From NCBI GenBank assembly GCA_913057925.1, contig CAJXPG010000021.1, positions 1 to 36,873 of the forward strand: a DNA stretch of 36,873 bases. The letters run 5' to 3'. Shown here in pieces: positions 1 through 8,203 of this stretch. The notes under the pieces are model-generated. The model was not told where the DNA came from and made no database searches. It saw nothing but the letters and a program-made list of their open reading frames with translations. Made by a program: the position numbers and the translations under genes. Position 1 is the stretch's first letter. Each line of letters starts with the position of its first letter. Source of the DNA: an uncultured Colwellia sp. Its GTDB lineage: Bacteria > Pseudomonadota > Gammaproteobacteria > Enterobacterales > Alteromonadaceae.

Positions 1-2
1 GA

Positions 3-980
3 CGTAATACGGTTAAAACTGCTGGTTGTTCAGAGTTATTTAAAGCGGGTGTTCGCAATCGCATTGAATTGAATGATTTGTCAGATTCAGGTCACTTACA
101 AAATGATGGCTCGATGATTCAAGTGAGTGTTAAACAGCAACCTGACAGTATTGTGCGATATAACTGGGTTCATGACAGTGTTAAGCAAGGCATTCGTTTC
201 GATAATAAAAACACACCTAATGCCCCTTATGGTCAACACGGCAATGTGTTTAACAATGTTGCTTGGAACACGGATCGAATTTACTTTAAAGGTGACAACC
301 ACTTCATCTTTAATAATGTCAGCTTTGATAATCATCAAAATGACTTAATTATTAGTAGTAATAAAGCAATTCAAGGTCACAATCACGGCACGATAACTCG
401 TAATAATATCAGTAATAAATTTTCTGGGCATCGAAGTAAACCAGGAAAGAAGTACCCAGTACCGGGTATTGTTGAACATAACTGGGATGGCGTTACTTTA
501 GGCTTAGATTTACGTTCACAGCTGCGTGATCCTGACAATTTAGACTTCCGCCCAAAAGCTAATTCATCGCTTATTGATGCGGGTCTAGCTATTAAAAACA
601 AAACTAATTATTTCCTTGGTAAAGCACCTGATATCGGGGCTTATGAATTTGGTGCAACAGATTATTGGATCCCTGGGTTTCAAGCAGAACAGGCATCTCA
701 GCCTATTCCGCCGTTACGTGCTGCTCAGGTAAAACAAGACGCAGACTTAATGTGGTTACACGCATATCAAGCAAGCAGTCACCTAGTTTATTTTGGCGAA
801 AGTAAGCAAGCGCTGCTTTCTGCAACCCAATCGTCACCTCAATATCAAGGAGAGTTTAAGCATAATATTTTTACCCCTAAACAGTTAGTTCAGGGCAAAA
901 CTTATTACTGGCGAGTTGATGCCTTGAAAAATGGGCAACTCGTCAAAGGCAAGGTTTGGTCATTTACCGTGGAAAGTTAA
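3..980 (+). CDS. Right-handed beta-helix protein with C-terminal FN3-like domain, 5'-truncated
   Basis: The reading frame is open from base 3, so the true start lies outside the window; an in-frame TTG at 69 is probably internal. The visible part is Asn- and Gly-rich with repeated short strands (VRYNWVHDS, GNVFNNVAWN, HFIFNNVSFDN, GTITRNNISN), the pattern of a right-handed parallel beta-helix. It then has a motif common at the end of such helices (SLIDAG, APDIGAYEFG). The last ~90 residues resemble a fibronectin-III or carbohydrate-binding beta-sandwich (GKTYYWRVDA, KGKVWSFTVES). Such proteins are usually secreted polysaccharide lyases or glycoside hydrolases. The next genes, a second beta-helix lipoprotein and a sulfatase, support a role in breaking down a sulfated algal polysaccharide. 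No catalytic residue can be assigned and the family (PL6-like or other) is not resolved. A hairpin (arms 999-1006 and 1023-1030) follows the stop. Confidence 0.8.
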   Translation, partial: RNTVKTAGCSELFKAGVRNRIELNDLSDSGHLQNDGSMIQVSVKQQPDSIVRYNWVHDSVKQGIRFDNKNTPNAPYGQHGNVFNNVAWNTDRIYFKGDNHFIFNNVSFDNHQNDLIISSNKAIQGHNHGTITRNNISNKFSGHRSKPGKKYPVPGIVEHNWDGVTLGLDLRSQLRDPDNLDFRPKANSSLIDAGLAIKNKTNYFLGKAPDIGAYEFGATDYWIPGFQAEQASQPIPPLRAAQVKQDADLMWLHAYQASSHLVYFGESKQALLSATQSSPQYQGEFKHNIFTPKQLVQGKTYYWRVDALKNGQLVKGKVWSFTVES

Positions 981-1071
981 TGATAAAAGGTTCTCGCTTG
1001 ATAGCAGAATGTCTTTTGATTGTGCTATCAGCAACATTAATAACAATTAGATCAGTTAGTTTGGAAACATT

Positions 1072-3405
1072 ATGATAAAAAAATATATAAATAAAGGTTC
1101 ATTTTTACTCGCGACATGCTGCACATTAGCATTATCAGCTTGTGGCGGAAGTTCTACCGACTCAAGCGCTCAACAAAGTACATCACTTGAGCTGTATGTA
1201 TCTCCTCAAGGCGAAATTGGCAATGCTGGTAGCAAAGAGGCGCCATTTGCGACAATCGCTTCTGCTCGTGATGCTATTAGAGACCTTAATGCCGAACAAA
1301 GAGCGCAAGATATCACGGTGTGGTTACGTGGCGGCACTTATACATTAACTGATACATTAGTACTCAATAGACAAGATGGCGGCGTGGGTGAATCAGTGGT
1401 TCACTACAAAGCCTATGCAGAAGAAAAACCTGTTATTTCAAGTGGTAAATTGGTTAGTGGTTGGAAAAAACTAACAAGCAAAGTTGAAGGTTTACCAGAA
1501 GTTGCTCAAGATAATGTTTGGGTAGCTGATGTTACTCGCGAAGATTATGGTCGCTTTACTGCCATGTTTACCGGTGACAAACGCTTACCTCGTGCTGCCA
1601 GTGATCGTTTTGATGGGGTTAAACCAACCGGCTATGAAATTGCTGATTCACGTAACGTGATGCATAAAAAAGATCGTCATTTGTTAAAAGAAATTCGTTA
1701 TGTTGAAGGCGCACCAATTCGTGATTGGAAAAACCTTGATGATATTGAAGTATTTTTTAATCCAGTTCCTTGGGCGCTAAACTTTATTCCACTTGAATCC
1801 ATTGATTTAGATGAAAAGTTATTAACCTTAAAGTATGAAGCCAATGCTCCGGCATTTTCACAAAACTCTCCTTGGGCTGTAATCGAAAACGCCGTTGATT
1901 TTATTGATGAAGCAGGGGAGTGGGCACATAACAGTGTTACGGGTAAATTATATTACTGGCCGCATGATAATCAAAAACCATCTAATATCACTATTCCGCA
2001 ACTTAAAGAGTTAGTGCGAGTTGAAGGTGAAATTGATTATGACGGTCCAGTGGACCAACCGGTTAAAAACATTAGTTTTGAAGGGTTGACGTTTACCCAA
2101 GCAAAACGCTCTACATGGCATGAAGAGCATAAAGGTTGGGGCATTCAACATGACTGGGATACTTTCGATACTGGTAATGCAATGTTGCGTTTTCGTGGCG
2201 CTGAAAACATGCAAGTACTTAAGAGTCATTTTACTAACTCAGCGGGCTCAGCTATTCGATTAGATTTACACGCACAAAATATTACTATCAAAGATAACTT
2301 AATTGATTATGTTGGTCATATGGGCGTGTTATTAGCAGGATATGGTCCTGGTACTAAAGATGTAAACCATCACAATACAATTACCAATAATATTATTCAC
2401 CATGTTGGTGAAATCATCTGGCATGGTCACGCTATCTTTGCATGGCAAAGTGGTAGCAATATTATCTCTAACAACTGGATTCATCATGTACCACGTAAAG
2501 CGGTTGGTGTAGCCAGCCCGCGTGTACAAATTTTAATGAAGAAAAATGAAGATTTTGATGAAGCGGCTAAAACCATTCGTTGGAATGAAATGGATTTAGA
2601 TGTTGATTGGACTGATGATACACAAGCGCACTTTATGCCGTATTTACACAGTAAAAACAATGTTATCGAAAATAATAAGGTGACTAAAACATTACTACGT
2701 TTACACGATGGTGCATCAATTAATGTCTCAGGTGCCGGTGAAGGTAATATTATTCGTCATAACTACATTTACGATGTTGATTATATTGGTGCACGTACTG
2801 ATGACTGGCAGCGCGGCACAATTACCACACAAAATATTATTGAAAATGCCGGTACAGGTATTGTTCACAAAGACTATAACCATATTACCAATAACATTTT
2901 TATTAATACCAATGGTGAAGCTATTCGTATGCGCGCATTCCCGCGTCAGTACTTTAAGCCGGGCTCAGTGATTCAAAATAACATCTTTACTAAAGGTCGC
3001 AGACCACCCTATGGCGCTAGAAACCTTTGGAACACTAAAGAGTTCTTCGCCACTAAAAAAGGTACTAAGATGATCCCTTATGAGTATGAGTTAGATAAAA
3101 ATACCTATGCTTTTAAAGGTGCTGAAAAATTCTTAAAAGCGCATCAAAAAAATGGTGTTGAATTAAACTCGGTAACGACAGAGCAGCAACAGTTTGTTGA
3201 TATCGCCAATAAAGATTACCGCTTGGTTGACAATGCTGCAGCGCTGAAAACAGGTTTTAAACCGTTTGATGTTAGCATGGACTCTTTTGGTGTCAGTAAA
3301 GACTACCCTGAGCACTTCTTAAAGCTTGATAGAGATACCATGCAATGGGGCGGTGAAACCTTATTACATGGCGGTATTGAAAAACTGCAAAAGAATGTTC
3401 ATTAA
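1072..3405 (+). CDS. Beta-helix lipoprotein, GH141-like glycoside hydrolase candidate
   Basis: This 777-residue protein starts at ATG 1072 and has a lipoprotein signal peptide with lipobox LSAC (Cys about residue 24), followed by a Ser/Gly-rich linker. It should be anchored to the outer membrane. The region from about residue 40 has the layout of many beta-helix glycoside hydrolases: YVSPQGEIGNAGSKEAPFAT, then ARDAIRDL, VWLRGGTYTL and KPVISSGKLVSGW. A helix of Asn-rich coils follows (NITIKDNLIDYVGHMGV, NTITNNIIHHVGE, NIISNNWIHH). From memory this N-terminal pattern is typical of GH141 and related families, some of which act on fucose-containing or pectic glycans. That assignment is an inference and the catalytic acids were not identified. 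It lies 91 bp after the preceding beta-helix gene and ahead of a sulfatase, consistent with a sulfated-polysaccharide locus. A terminator lies just downstream. Confidence 0.85.
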   Translation: MIKKYINKGSFLLATCCTLALSACGGSSTDSSAQQSTSLELYVSPQGEIGNAGSKEAPFATIASARDAIRDLNAEQRAQDITVWLRGGTYTLTDTLVLNRQDGGVGESVVHYKAYAEEKPVISSGKLVSGWKKLTSKVEGLPEVAQDNVWVADVTREDYGRFTAMFTGDKRLPRAASDRFDGVKPTGYEIADSRNVMHKKDRHLLKEIRYVEGAPIRDWKNLDDIEVFFNPVPWALNFIPLESIDLDEKLLTLKYEANAPAFSQNSPWAVIENAVDFIDEAGEWAHNSVTGKLYYWPHDNQKPSNITIPQLKELVRVEGEIDYDGPVDQPVKNISFEGLTFTQAKRSTWHEEHKGWGIQHDWDTFDTGNAMLRFRGAENMQVLKSHFTNSAGSAIRLDLHAQNITIKDNLIDYVGHMGVLLAGYGPGTKDVNHHNTITNNIIHHVGEIIWHGHAIFAWQSGSNIISNNWIHHVPRKAVGVASPRVQILMKKNEDFDEAAKTIRWNEMDLDVDWTDDTQAHFMPYLHSKNNVIENNKVTKTLLRLHDGASINVSGAGEGNIIRHNYIYDVDYIGARTDDWQRGTITTQNIIENAGTGIVHKDYNHITNNIFINTNGEAIRMRAFPRQYFKPGSVIQNNIFTKGRRPPYGARNLWNTKEFFATKKGTKMIPYEYELDKNTYAFKGAEKFLKAHQKNGVELNSVTTEQQQFVDIANKDYRLVDNAAALKTGFKPFDVSMDSFGVSKDYPEHFLKLDRDTMQWGGETLLHGGIEKLQKNVH

Positions 3406-3420
3406 TTGTTGAGATTACCA

Positions 3421-3452
3421 AAGAGCTACCTTTACCAGGTGGCTCTTTTTTT
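3421..3452 (+). terminator. Rho-independent terminator after the beta-helix lipoprotein gene
   Basis: An 11-bp stem (3421-3431 with 3437-3447, one G-U pair) has a 5-nt loop and runs into seven T residues (3446-3452). It separates the lipoprotein gene from the sulfatase gene, so the sulfatase either has its own promoter or is transcribed by read-through. Confidence 0.8.
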
Positions 3453-3508
3453 CTCTGAATGAAAGCAATAAGCAAAAAGAAAAAAGCACAACACAATGAG
3501 ACTTTATT

Positions 3509-5254
3509 ATGAAAAGTAAGAAAACTAAATCTGCGTTGGGGACAGTAGCTGCACTCGCTATTGGCTTAACATCATCGCTTATAAGTACTGTCAGCGTGGC
3601 TGCAGAAAAGCCCAATATTTTATTTTTATTTGCTGATGATTTTCGTTGGGATTCATTTGGTTATATGAATAAGTTCGAGGTAGAAACACCGAATTTAGAT
3701 AAGCTAGCTGAACGCTCAGTAAACTTTACTAAAAGTTATAATACTACAGCAATTTGCCAAGGCAGCCGCGCAGTATATGCTACGGGCATGTATGAGTATC
3801 GTACAGGTACTAATTTTGCTCACGGTGCTATGGATAAAAATACTTGGGATAAAACCTATTACCATCGCCTTAAAAACAATGGTTATTATACTGGCATGCT
3901 GGGTAAGTTAGGTTTTCATATTCTTAATGAAAAAGGTAAAAAGGCACATCACGATATCGTCACCCCAAGTTTTGATTACTGGGGTGCTTGGTTAGGCCAA
4001 GGTAAATACGATATGGATAAAAACAAAGAGGCAGATGCTTGGTTTGATCATTTTGAAGGTAAAAAAGAACATTCAACTCATGCGTTAGGCCTTATGGCCA
4101 ATGATTTTATTCAAAAAGCCGCTAAGCAAGATAAACCTTTTGCCTTACAAATTAGTTTTAAAGCGCCGCACGGACCTTATGCGGTAGATGACAGGTACAA
4201 AAGCGTTTATGCCGATACCAAATTCAGTAAACCTGAAGATTACGGCTATGACAAAAATGCACCAGATCAGCCTATGTCAGGACGCCCTAAACGCTTAGGC
4301 GAAAAGTGGTTACAAGAGAAGCACTATAATAAAAACATGGCAGGCTACCATGGTTTAATTTATGGCATGGACATGGCCATTGGCAGTATTTTTGATGAGC
4401 TTGAAAAACAAGGTGTTGCGGATAATACCATCGTAATTTTTGCAGCAGATAATGGTCACTTTAATGGTGGTCGTGGTTATTCAGGTAAGCTTTATGCGTA
4501 TGAAGCGGGTGCTCGTTCACCAACGTATATTTACGATCCGCGTAACCCTACAAAGGGTAAGTTTACAAAAACCAGTGTATTAACCGGCAGTATTGATATT
4601 GCGGCGACTATTTATGATTACACCGGCGTAAAACCACCTGCGGATATGCATGGTAAAAGTTTAGTACCGGCCTTAACGCAAATTGCTCAAGGCAAAACAC
4701 CTAAAGATAATATTGCCCATGATTCTATTTTGTTAATGCAAGTGTGGGGTGAAGCAACAGCGCAGTCTTTATCAATAGTGACTCCTGAAGCCAAATATAT
4801 TCATTGGTTTTATGGTGGTACCAACAGAGACGGTAAAACCTTTGAACGTGCTGAAGAGCTTTATGTGGTGGAAAAGGATCCCCAAGAGCGTAATAATTTA
4901 GCCGCTAATCCAGAGCACAAAAAGCTATTAGCTAGCATGCATGAAAAATATGATATGCATCTAGCTCGTTGGGACAAAGAGCAATGGGTTGCTCCTGAAA
5001 CTTTTGATGAAAAAAGCAAAGACCATGGTTACGGAAAGTATGTGACGTTAGCGGATCGCACTATTGAATTTACTAGCAATGATAAATGTACAATCGAGTT
5101 AATGGATAACAAGAAATGTGGTCAATCAGGTAAGAAAAAGAAAAAAGATAAAAATAAAAAGAAAGATAAAAAAGTAAAGAAAGACAAAAAAGATAAGAAG
5201 AACAAGCGCAAAAATCCAGGTGGTAAAAAACCAACGGATGAAGTCGACTCTTAA
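3509..5254 (+). CDS. Secreted type I (S1) sulfatase with lysine-rich tail
   Basis: This 581-residue protein has a cleavable signal peptide (cut probably after SVAA, about residue 32). The S1 sulfatase fold is clear. Calcium ligands lie in ILFLFADDF (Asp43, Asp44). The activation motif is CQGSRAVYATG with Cys83 as the formylglycine precursor. GKLG follows at about residue 133, then the His-containing KAPHGPY, and FAADNGH carries the distal metal ligands. Family members hydrolyse sulfate esters, here probably on an algal glycan in the periplasm or outside the cell. The textbook motif is C-x-P/A-x-R; here the third position is Gly. The last ~40 residues are almost all Lys, Asp and Asn (from about residue 541), an add-on beyond the usual domain. 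It follows a terminator and has its own terminator. The exact sulfatase subfamily and substrate are not resolved. Confidence 0.95.
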   Translation: MKSKKTKSALGTVAALAIGLTSSLISTVSVAAEKPNILFLFADDFRWDSFGYMNKFEVETPNLDKLAERSVNFTKSYNTTAICQGSRAVYATGMYEYRTGTNFAHGAMDKNTWDKTYYHRLKNNGYYTGMLGKLGFHILNEKGKKAHHDIVTPSFDYWGAWLGQGKYDMDKNKEADAWFDHFEGKKEHSTHALGLMANDFIQKAAKQDKPFALQISFKAPHGPYAVDDRYKSVYADTKFSKPEDYGYDKNAPDQPMSGRPKRLGEKWLQEKHYNKNMAGYHGLIYGMDMAIGSIFDELEKQGVADNTIVIFAADNGHFNGGRGYSGKLYAYEAGARSPTYIYDPRNPTKGKFTKTSVLTGSIDIAATIYDYTGVKPPADMHGKSLVPALTQIAQGKTPKDNIAHDSILLMQVWGEATAQSLSIVTPEAKYIHWFYGGTNRDGKTFERAEELYVVEKDPQERNNLAANPEHKKLLASMHEKYDMHLARWDKEQWVAPETFDEKSKDHGYGKYVTLADRTIEFTSNDKCTIELMDNKKCGQSGKKKKKDKNKKKDKKVKKDKKDKKNKRKNPGGKKPTDEVDS

Positions 5255-5296
5255 GTTAACTGCTTAAACAGAGTTATCATAAGTACCTTTGTTATC

Positions 5297-5334
5297 AAAC
5301 GGCTTATATTTTAAAAATATAAGCCGTTTTTGTT
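5297..5334 (+). terminator. Rho-independent terminator after the sulfatase gene
   Basis: A 16-bp near-perfect inverted repeat (5297-5312 and 5314-5329) ends in a T-rich run at 5327-5334, 43 bp after the sulfatase stop. The A/T-rich centre would open to form the loop. Confidence 0.85.
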
Positions 5335-5747
5335 AACACTGAGTATGATAGACAGCGAGTCTTTTGCGAAAACGATATAATGAATCTTTGATGATAAAGC
5401 GTTAAATTTCACCATAAAACGATTTAATTGGTAAATAAATGTAACTTTACCGAGTGTTTTAATTGAAATTTGAACAAGCTTTAACATTCTGTGAAATTCG
5501 TACAGAACAAAGCAATATAAATGATATTGGCTATCCCTCTAGGGCTGTAGCGATTTATTGAAAACATGAAAAGTCACTTATAAATCCAGCGTTGAAAGGC
5601 GCTAGATTTTTTGTGCTTATCACATGTAGTCTGCCTATAAAGGGCATAATTGTTACAATGCTTTACGTGCTTGTTTCAAAGTTGTAACAGTTTTGCTTGG
5701 TGCAATACGTTAATATTTATACAGATTTTTCAACAAAGGTAATAATT
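5335..5747. other. Intergenic region, AT-rich, with a terminator-like hairpin
   Basis: No coding sequence is supported here. The only structured element is a stem-loop at 5582-5612 (AAATC-AGCG pairing with CGCT-GATTT around one mismatch, loop of about 8 nt) followed by six Ts. That looks like an intrinsic terminator with no gene upstream on the plus strand since the sulfatase terminator. A short non-coding RNA ending there is possible (see findings). The tail contains the promoter region of the next small gene. Confidence 0.5.
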
Positions 5748-6011
5748 ATGAACGATATTAACGTCAGTAAAAGTTTAAATAATGAATCACAACGTACCCC
5801 GGTTGAACTACTTTCTATTGTGGCAAAACCAAGTAAATCTGTTCAAATTGATACGTCTTTTAACTCGACTGAAGGAATAAGCATTGTTGAACTTAGAAAG
5901 GTATTAAATCAATTAAATGATAGTGAACTATCAGCATCGTTATTCTATGAGTTTTTGCTTGCTAAAACCAATGAAGAGATGAATTGGCAACATGGTATTA
6001 CTGCCTACTAA
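5748..6011 (+). CDS. Hypothetical small protein, 87 residues
   Basis: The start is taken at ATG 5748, giving MNDINVSKSLNNE. An AAAGG ribosome-binding site lies about 8 nt upstream, while the frame's earlier start at 5697 has none. The protein is soluble and has no signal peptide or membrane segment. Its C-terminal half is probably helical (IVELRKVLNQLNDSELSASL, FYEFLLAKTNEEMNW). I do not recognise the family. A long perfect hairpin follows the stop. It is a single-gene unit between the sulfatase and the hipBA operon. Reality of the gene is supported by the ribosome-binding site and the 3' hairpin only. Confidence 0.6.
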   Translation: MNDINVSKSLNNESQRTPVELLSIVAKPSKSVQIDTSFNSTEGISIVELRKVLNQLNDSELSASLFYEFLLAKTNEEMNWQHGITAY

Positions 6012-6018
6012 AGCAAAA

Positions 6019-6060
6019 TAACTACATCCATGCATTCAAGGGGAAACATGGATGTAGTTA
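6019..6060 (+). terminator. Perfect 14-bp hairpin after the small gene
   Basis: TAACTACATCCATG (6019-6032) is exactly inverted at 6047-6060, with a 14-nt loop. It begins 8 nt after the stop codon. There is no T run after it, so it may act as a 3'-end stabiliser or a factor-dependent terminator. Confidence 0.5.
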
Positions 6061-6464
6061 ATATACAGCATAAGAACAAGAACTTATCAACCACTGCATA
6101 GACAACGTCTTAATATGTAGTAGCTCAAACTTGATTTGACGCTTTTAGATATCAGAGTAAACATAAGCTTATTGCTGCCGTTAAGGTTAGACCTACTTAT
6201 GTCGTTTTAGATACGAAGAGCTTAGCCTTTGCTTATCTAACGATATTTGAATCGATATAAATCCCCCGTGCGTTAGATAACAGAATTGTTCAAAATTCCA
6301 TCAGGAATCTATAAGGTCAAAAATTCTAATTTGATTAAAGACATCAAAAGCGGACGTTCGATTAACATGATTTTAGGTGTTAAATTTTTATAACTCTATC
6401 TCGGTTTTGGGCACTTTGTGAGATAGGTTTAGTGGCAAGTTATAGCGCTCGTTAATTAAAAATT
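6061..6464. other. Intergenic region without a supported gene
   Basis: About 400 bp of AT-rich sequence with stops in all frames. The only structure found is a hairpin at 6396-6426 that shares its loop and 5' flank with one at 24577-24607. No mobile-element gene fragment was recognised. Confidence 0.5.
6396..6426 (+). repeat. Hairpin with GGGCACTTTG loop, copy 1
   Basis: CTATCTC (6396-6402) pairs with GAGATAG (6420-6426) around a loop containing TTTTGGGCACTTTG. It is preceded by TAAATTTTTATAA. A second copy at 24577-24607 has the same flank and loop but a different, also complementary, stem. Confidence 0.45.
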
Positions 6465-6466
6465 TA

Positions 6467-6492
6467 TATAATCACCGTTATTGAATTTTATA
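6467..6492 (+). promoter_or_regulatory. Second, imperfect HipB-type operator
   Basis: TATAATCAC (6467-6475), an 8-nt spacer, then AATTTTATA (6484-6492). The left half equals the half-site of the perfect operator at 6565-6594 and the right half keeps its outer five bases. Spacing is the same (8 nt), which suggests a tandem operator. Confidence 0.4.
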
Positions 6493-6564
6493 TCTGTTTT
6501 AAGATTACTATATTACTTAATTCACCATTATCGGGGATTTAATGTTGCGTTATTCATTCTTTTA

Positions 6565-6594
6565 TCTATAATCACTTTTATTGGTGATTATAGA
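6565..6594 (+). promoter_or_regulatory. Perfect palindromic operator upstream of hipB
   Basis: TCTATAATCAC (6565-6575) and GTGATTATAGA (6584-6594) are perfect 11-bp inverted repeats with an 8-nt spacer, ending 11 nt before the hipB start. E. coli HipB operators are TATCC-N8-GGATA, so the half-site length and N8 spacing fit autoregulation by HipB-HipA. The right arm abuts the ribosome-binding site (GAGGAGAG), so binding would block both transcription and translation initiation. Confidence 0.7.
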
Positions 6595-6605
6595 GGAGAG
6601 GGCGT

Positions 6606-6887
6606 ATGGCAAAGCAAGTGATTCCAACAGAAATGCCGAATGAGTCATGGATAACCGAACCAGCTATTTTAGGTGCTGTGATTAAGGCTAAACGAACGGC
6701 TATTAGGATGAAATTAAGTGATTGTGCAACGCTCTGTGGTATAGGCATTAATACGCTTTCACGTATCGAAAATGGCAACCCCAATAGTACACTTGGCGCT
6801 GTATTTTCTGTCTTGAATGGATTAGGGATAAAGCTCTCTACTTTAGGGAATACAGATAAACCTACCATTAAAAATGATTGGGTATAA
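6606..6887 (+). CDS. hipB: HipB-type antitoxin, XRE-family DNA-binding protein
   Basis: This 93-residue protein starts at ATG 6606 behind a strong GAGGAGAG ribosome-binding site. Residues ~20-80 form an XRE/Cro helix-turn-helix (GAVIKAKRTAIRMKLSDCAT, GIGINTLSRIENG, LGAVFSVLNGLGIKL). The C-terminal strand IKLSTLG is the usual HipB dimer strand. Antitoxins of this type bind and neutralise HipA and repress their own promoter. The next gene is hipA, only 2 nt after the stop, and an operator-like palindrome lies directly upstream. The ~20 residues before the HTH domain are longer than in short HipB proteins. Confidence 0.85.
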   Translation: MAKQVIPTEMPNESWITEPAILGAVIKAKRTAIRMKLSDCATLCGIGINTLSRIENGNPNSTLGAVFSVLNGLGIKLSTLGNTDKPTIKNDWV

Positions 6888-6889
6888 AA

Positions 6890-8203
6890 ATGGCTTATTC
6901 TTTAAATGTGGTTTATGGCCGACAAGTCATTGGACAATTAACCCAGCACAAAGAGTCAGGCTTACTCAAACTATCTTATAGTCAGCAGTGGCAAGAAACA
7001 GGCTTTGCAATTTCTCCTGCTTTAACGTTTGAAAAACATGATAAAACAGCTGCTTATAACTTCTTGGATAACCTACTTCCTGAAGGTGAAGCAAGAAAAT
7101 TACTTGCACAAGATATTGGTGTAAATGAAAAGCAGGTATTTCCTCAAATAAGAGCTATTGGTAACGACCTTTGTGGTGCTTTCACTTTTTTAGCAGAGCA
7201 GTCATCGTCATCAGATAAGGCTATTTTCAGAGTAATTGAAGAAGATGAACTTATTCACCGTCTAGACCATAAAGAAGATATTGGGCTTTTGCATTGGGAT
7301 GAAAAGCCAAGGTTAAGTGTTGCTGGTGTACAAGATAAATTAAATGTCTTTGTGAATGAACATGGGGAAATTGGTCTAGCAGATGGCACACTGAGCTCTA
7401 CGTTTATTCTTAAATTTGAGCGAAAAAACTGCGCTAATTTAGTTATTAATGAATATTTTTGCATGAAATTATCACAACTTGTCGGCTTGCCAACATCAGA
7501 CGTAACGTTAAAACGATTTGGTAAACATCCTGCTCTTTTAGTCAAACGCTTTGATAGGAAACATGATGTTACGAGCAACAGAGTATTAAGAAAGCATGTG
7601 ATAGATGGTTGCCAAGCGTTAAACTTAGCAAGAGATTATAAGTATGAGCGCAATCTTGGTGATGGTCGAGATGTAAAGCATATTCGAGATGGGGCTAGCC
7701 TTGAAAGGTTATTTAGTTTTTGCCGACAATCATCTGAGCCAATTGCAAACATGCAATGGCTAATTAATTGGCAACTGTTTAATTTGCTGATCAGTAATTA
7801 TGATAGCCATGGTAAAAATGTTTCTTTTTTTTATGGTGCTAACGAAAGTATTTTCACACCGGCCTACGATTTAGTTAATGTCGCTATGTTTGATCAGTTT
7901 AAGCATACTTTAGCGATGGCAATGGGAGATGAATTTGAACCTGACACCATCAATACGTATCAACTGGCGGACTTTGCCGATAGTTGCCAGCTTGATAGAG
8001 AGTTAGTCAGTCGAATGCTAATAAAGCTAGTTACAAAGGTATTAAAAGAATTAGCTGCTAATAATATTGCATCCAAGTTAGAAAAAGAGGGGAGCATTTC
8101 TCAAGAAGAAATACAATATCTTAATCAAGTAAGCGAGCATATAAAAATAAGAGCGACTCATCTTTTAGAGCAAGCTGATGAAATGACCTCGATTGAACTA
8201 TAG
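6890..8203 (+). CDS. hipA: HipA-type serine/threonine kinase toxin
   Basis: The start is taken at ATG 6890 (437 residues), 2 nt after hipB; an in-frame TTG at 6878 would overlap hipB. Domains fit full-length HipA: an N-terminal subdomain (residues ~1-110, with FLDNLLPEGEAR), then the kinase. Kinase marks are SVAGVQDKL at ~143-151 (Ser143 aligns with the regulatory autophosphorylated Ser150 of E. coli HipA), FILKFER, VKRFDR, the catalytic SNYDSHGKNVS (NxDxHxKN) and TPAYDLVN for metal binding. E. coli HipA phosphorylates glutamyl-tRNA synthetase and causes dormancy; the target here is not known. All core kinase residues appear intact, so it is likely active. Confidence 0.9.
   Translation: MAYSLNVVYGRQVIGQLTQHKESGLLKLSYSQQWQETGFAISPALTFEKHDKTAAYNFLDNLLPEGEARKLLAQDIGVNEKQVFPQIRAIGNDLCGAFTFLAEQSSSSDKAIFRVIEEDELIHRLDHKEDIGLLHWDEKPRLSVAGVQDKLNVFVNEHGEIGLADGTLSSTFILKFERKNCANLVINEYFCMKLSQLVGLPTSDVTLKRFGKHPALLVKRFDRKHDVTSNRVLRKHVIDGCQALNLARDYKYERNLGDGRDVKHIRDGASLERLFSFCRQSSEPIANMQWLINWQLFNLLISNYDSHGKNVSFFYGANESIFTPAYDLVNVAMFDQFKHTLAMAMGDEFEPDTINTYQLADFADSCQLDRELVSRMLIKLVTKVLKELAANNIASKLEKEGSISQEEIQYLNQVSEHIKIRATHLLEQADEMTSIEL

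Noticed and set aside
6878-6889. TTG 6878 as the hipA start
   Set aside because: It would overlap hipB and add four residues not seen in HipA proteins; ATG 6890 starts directly with the typical N-terminal strand.
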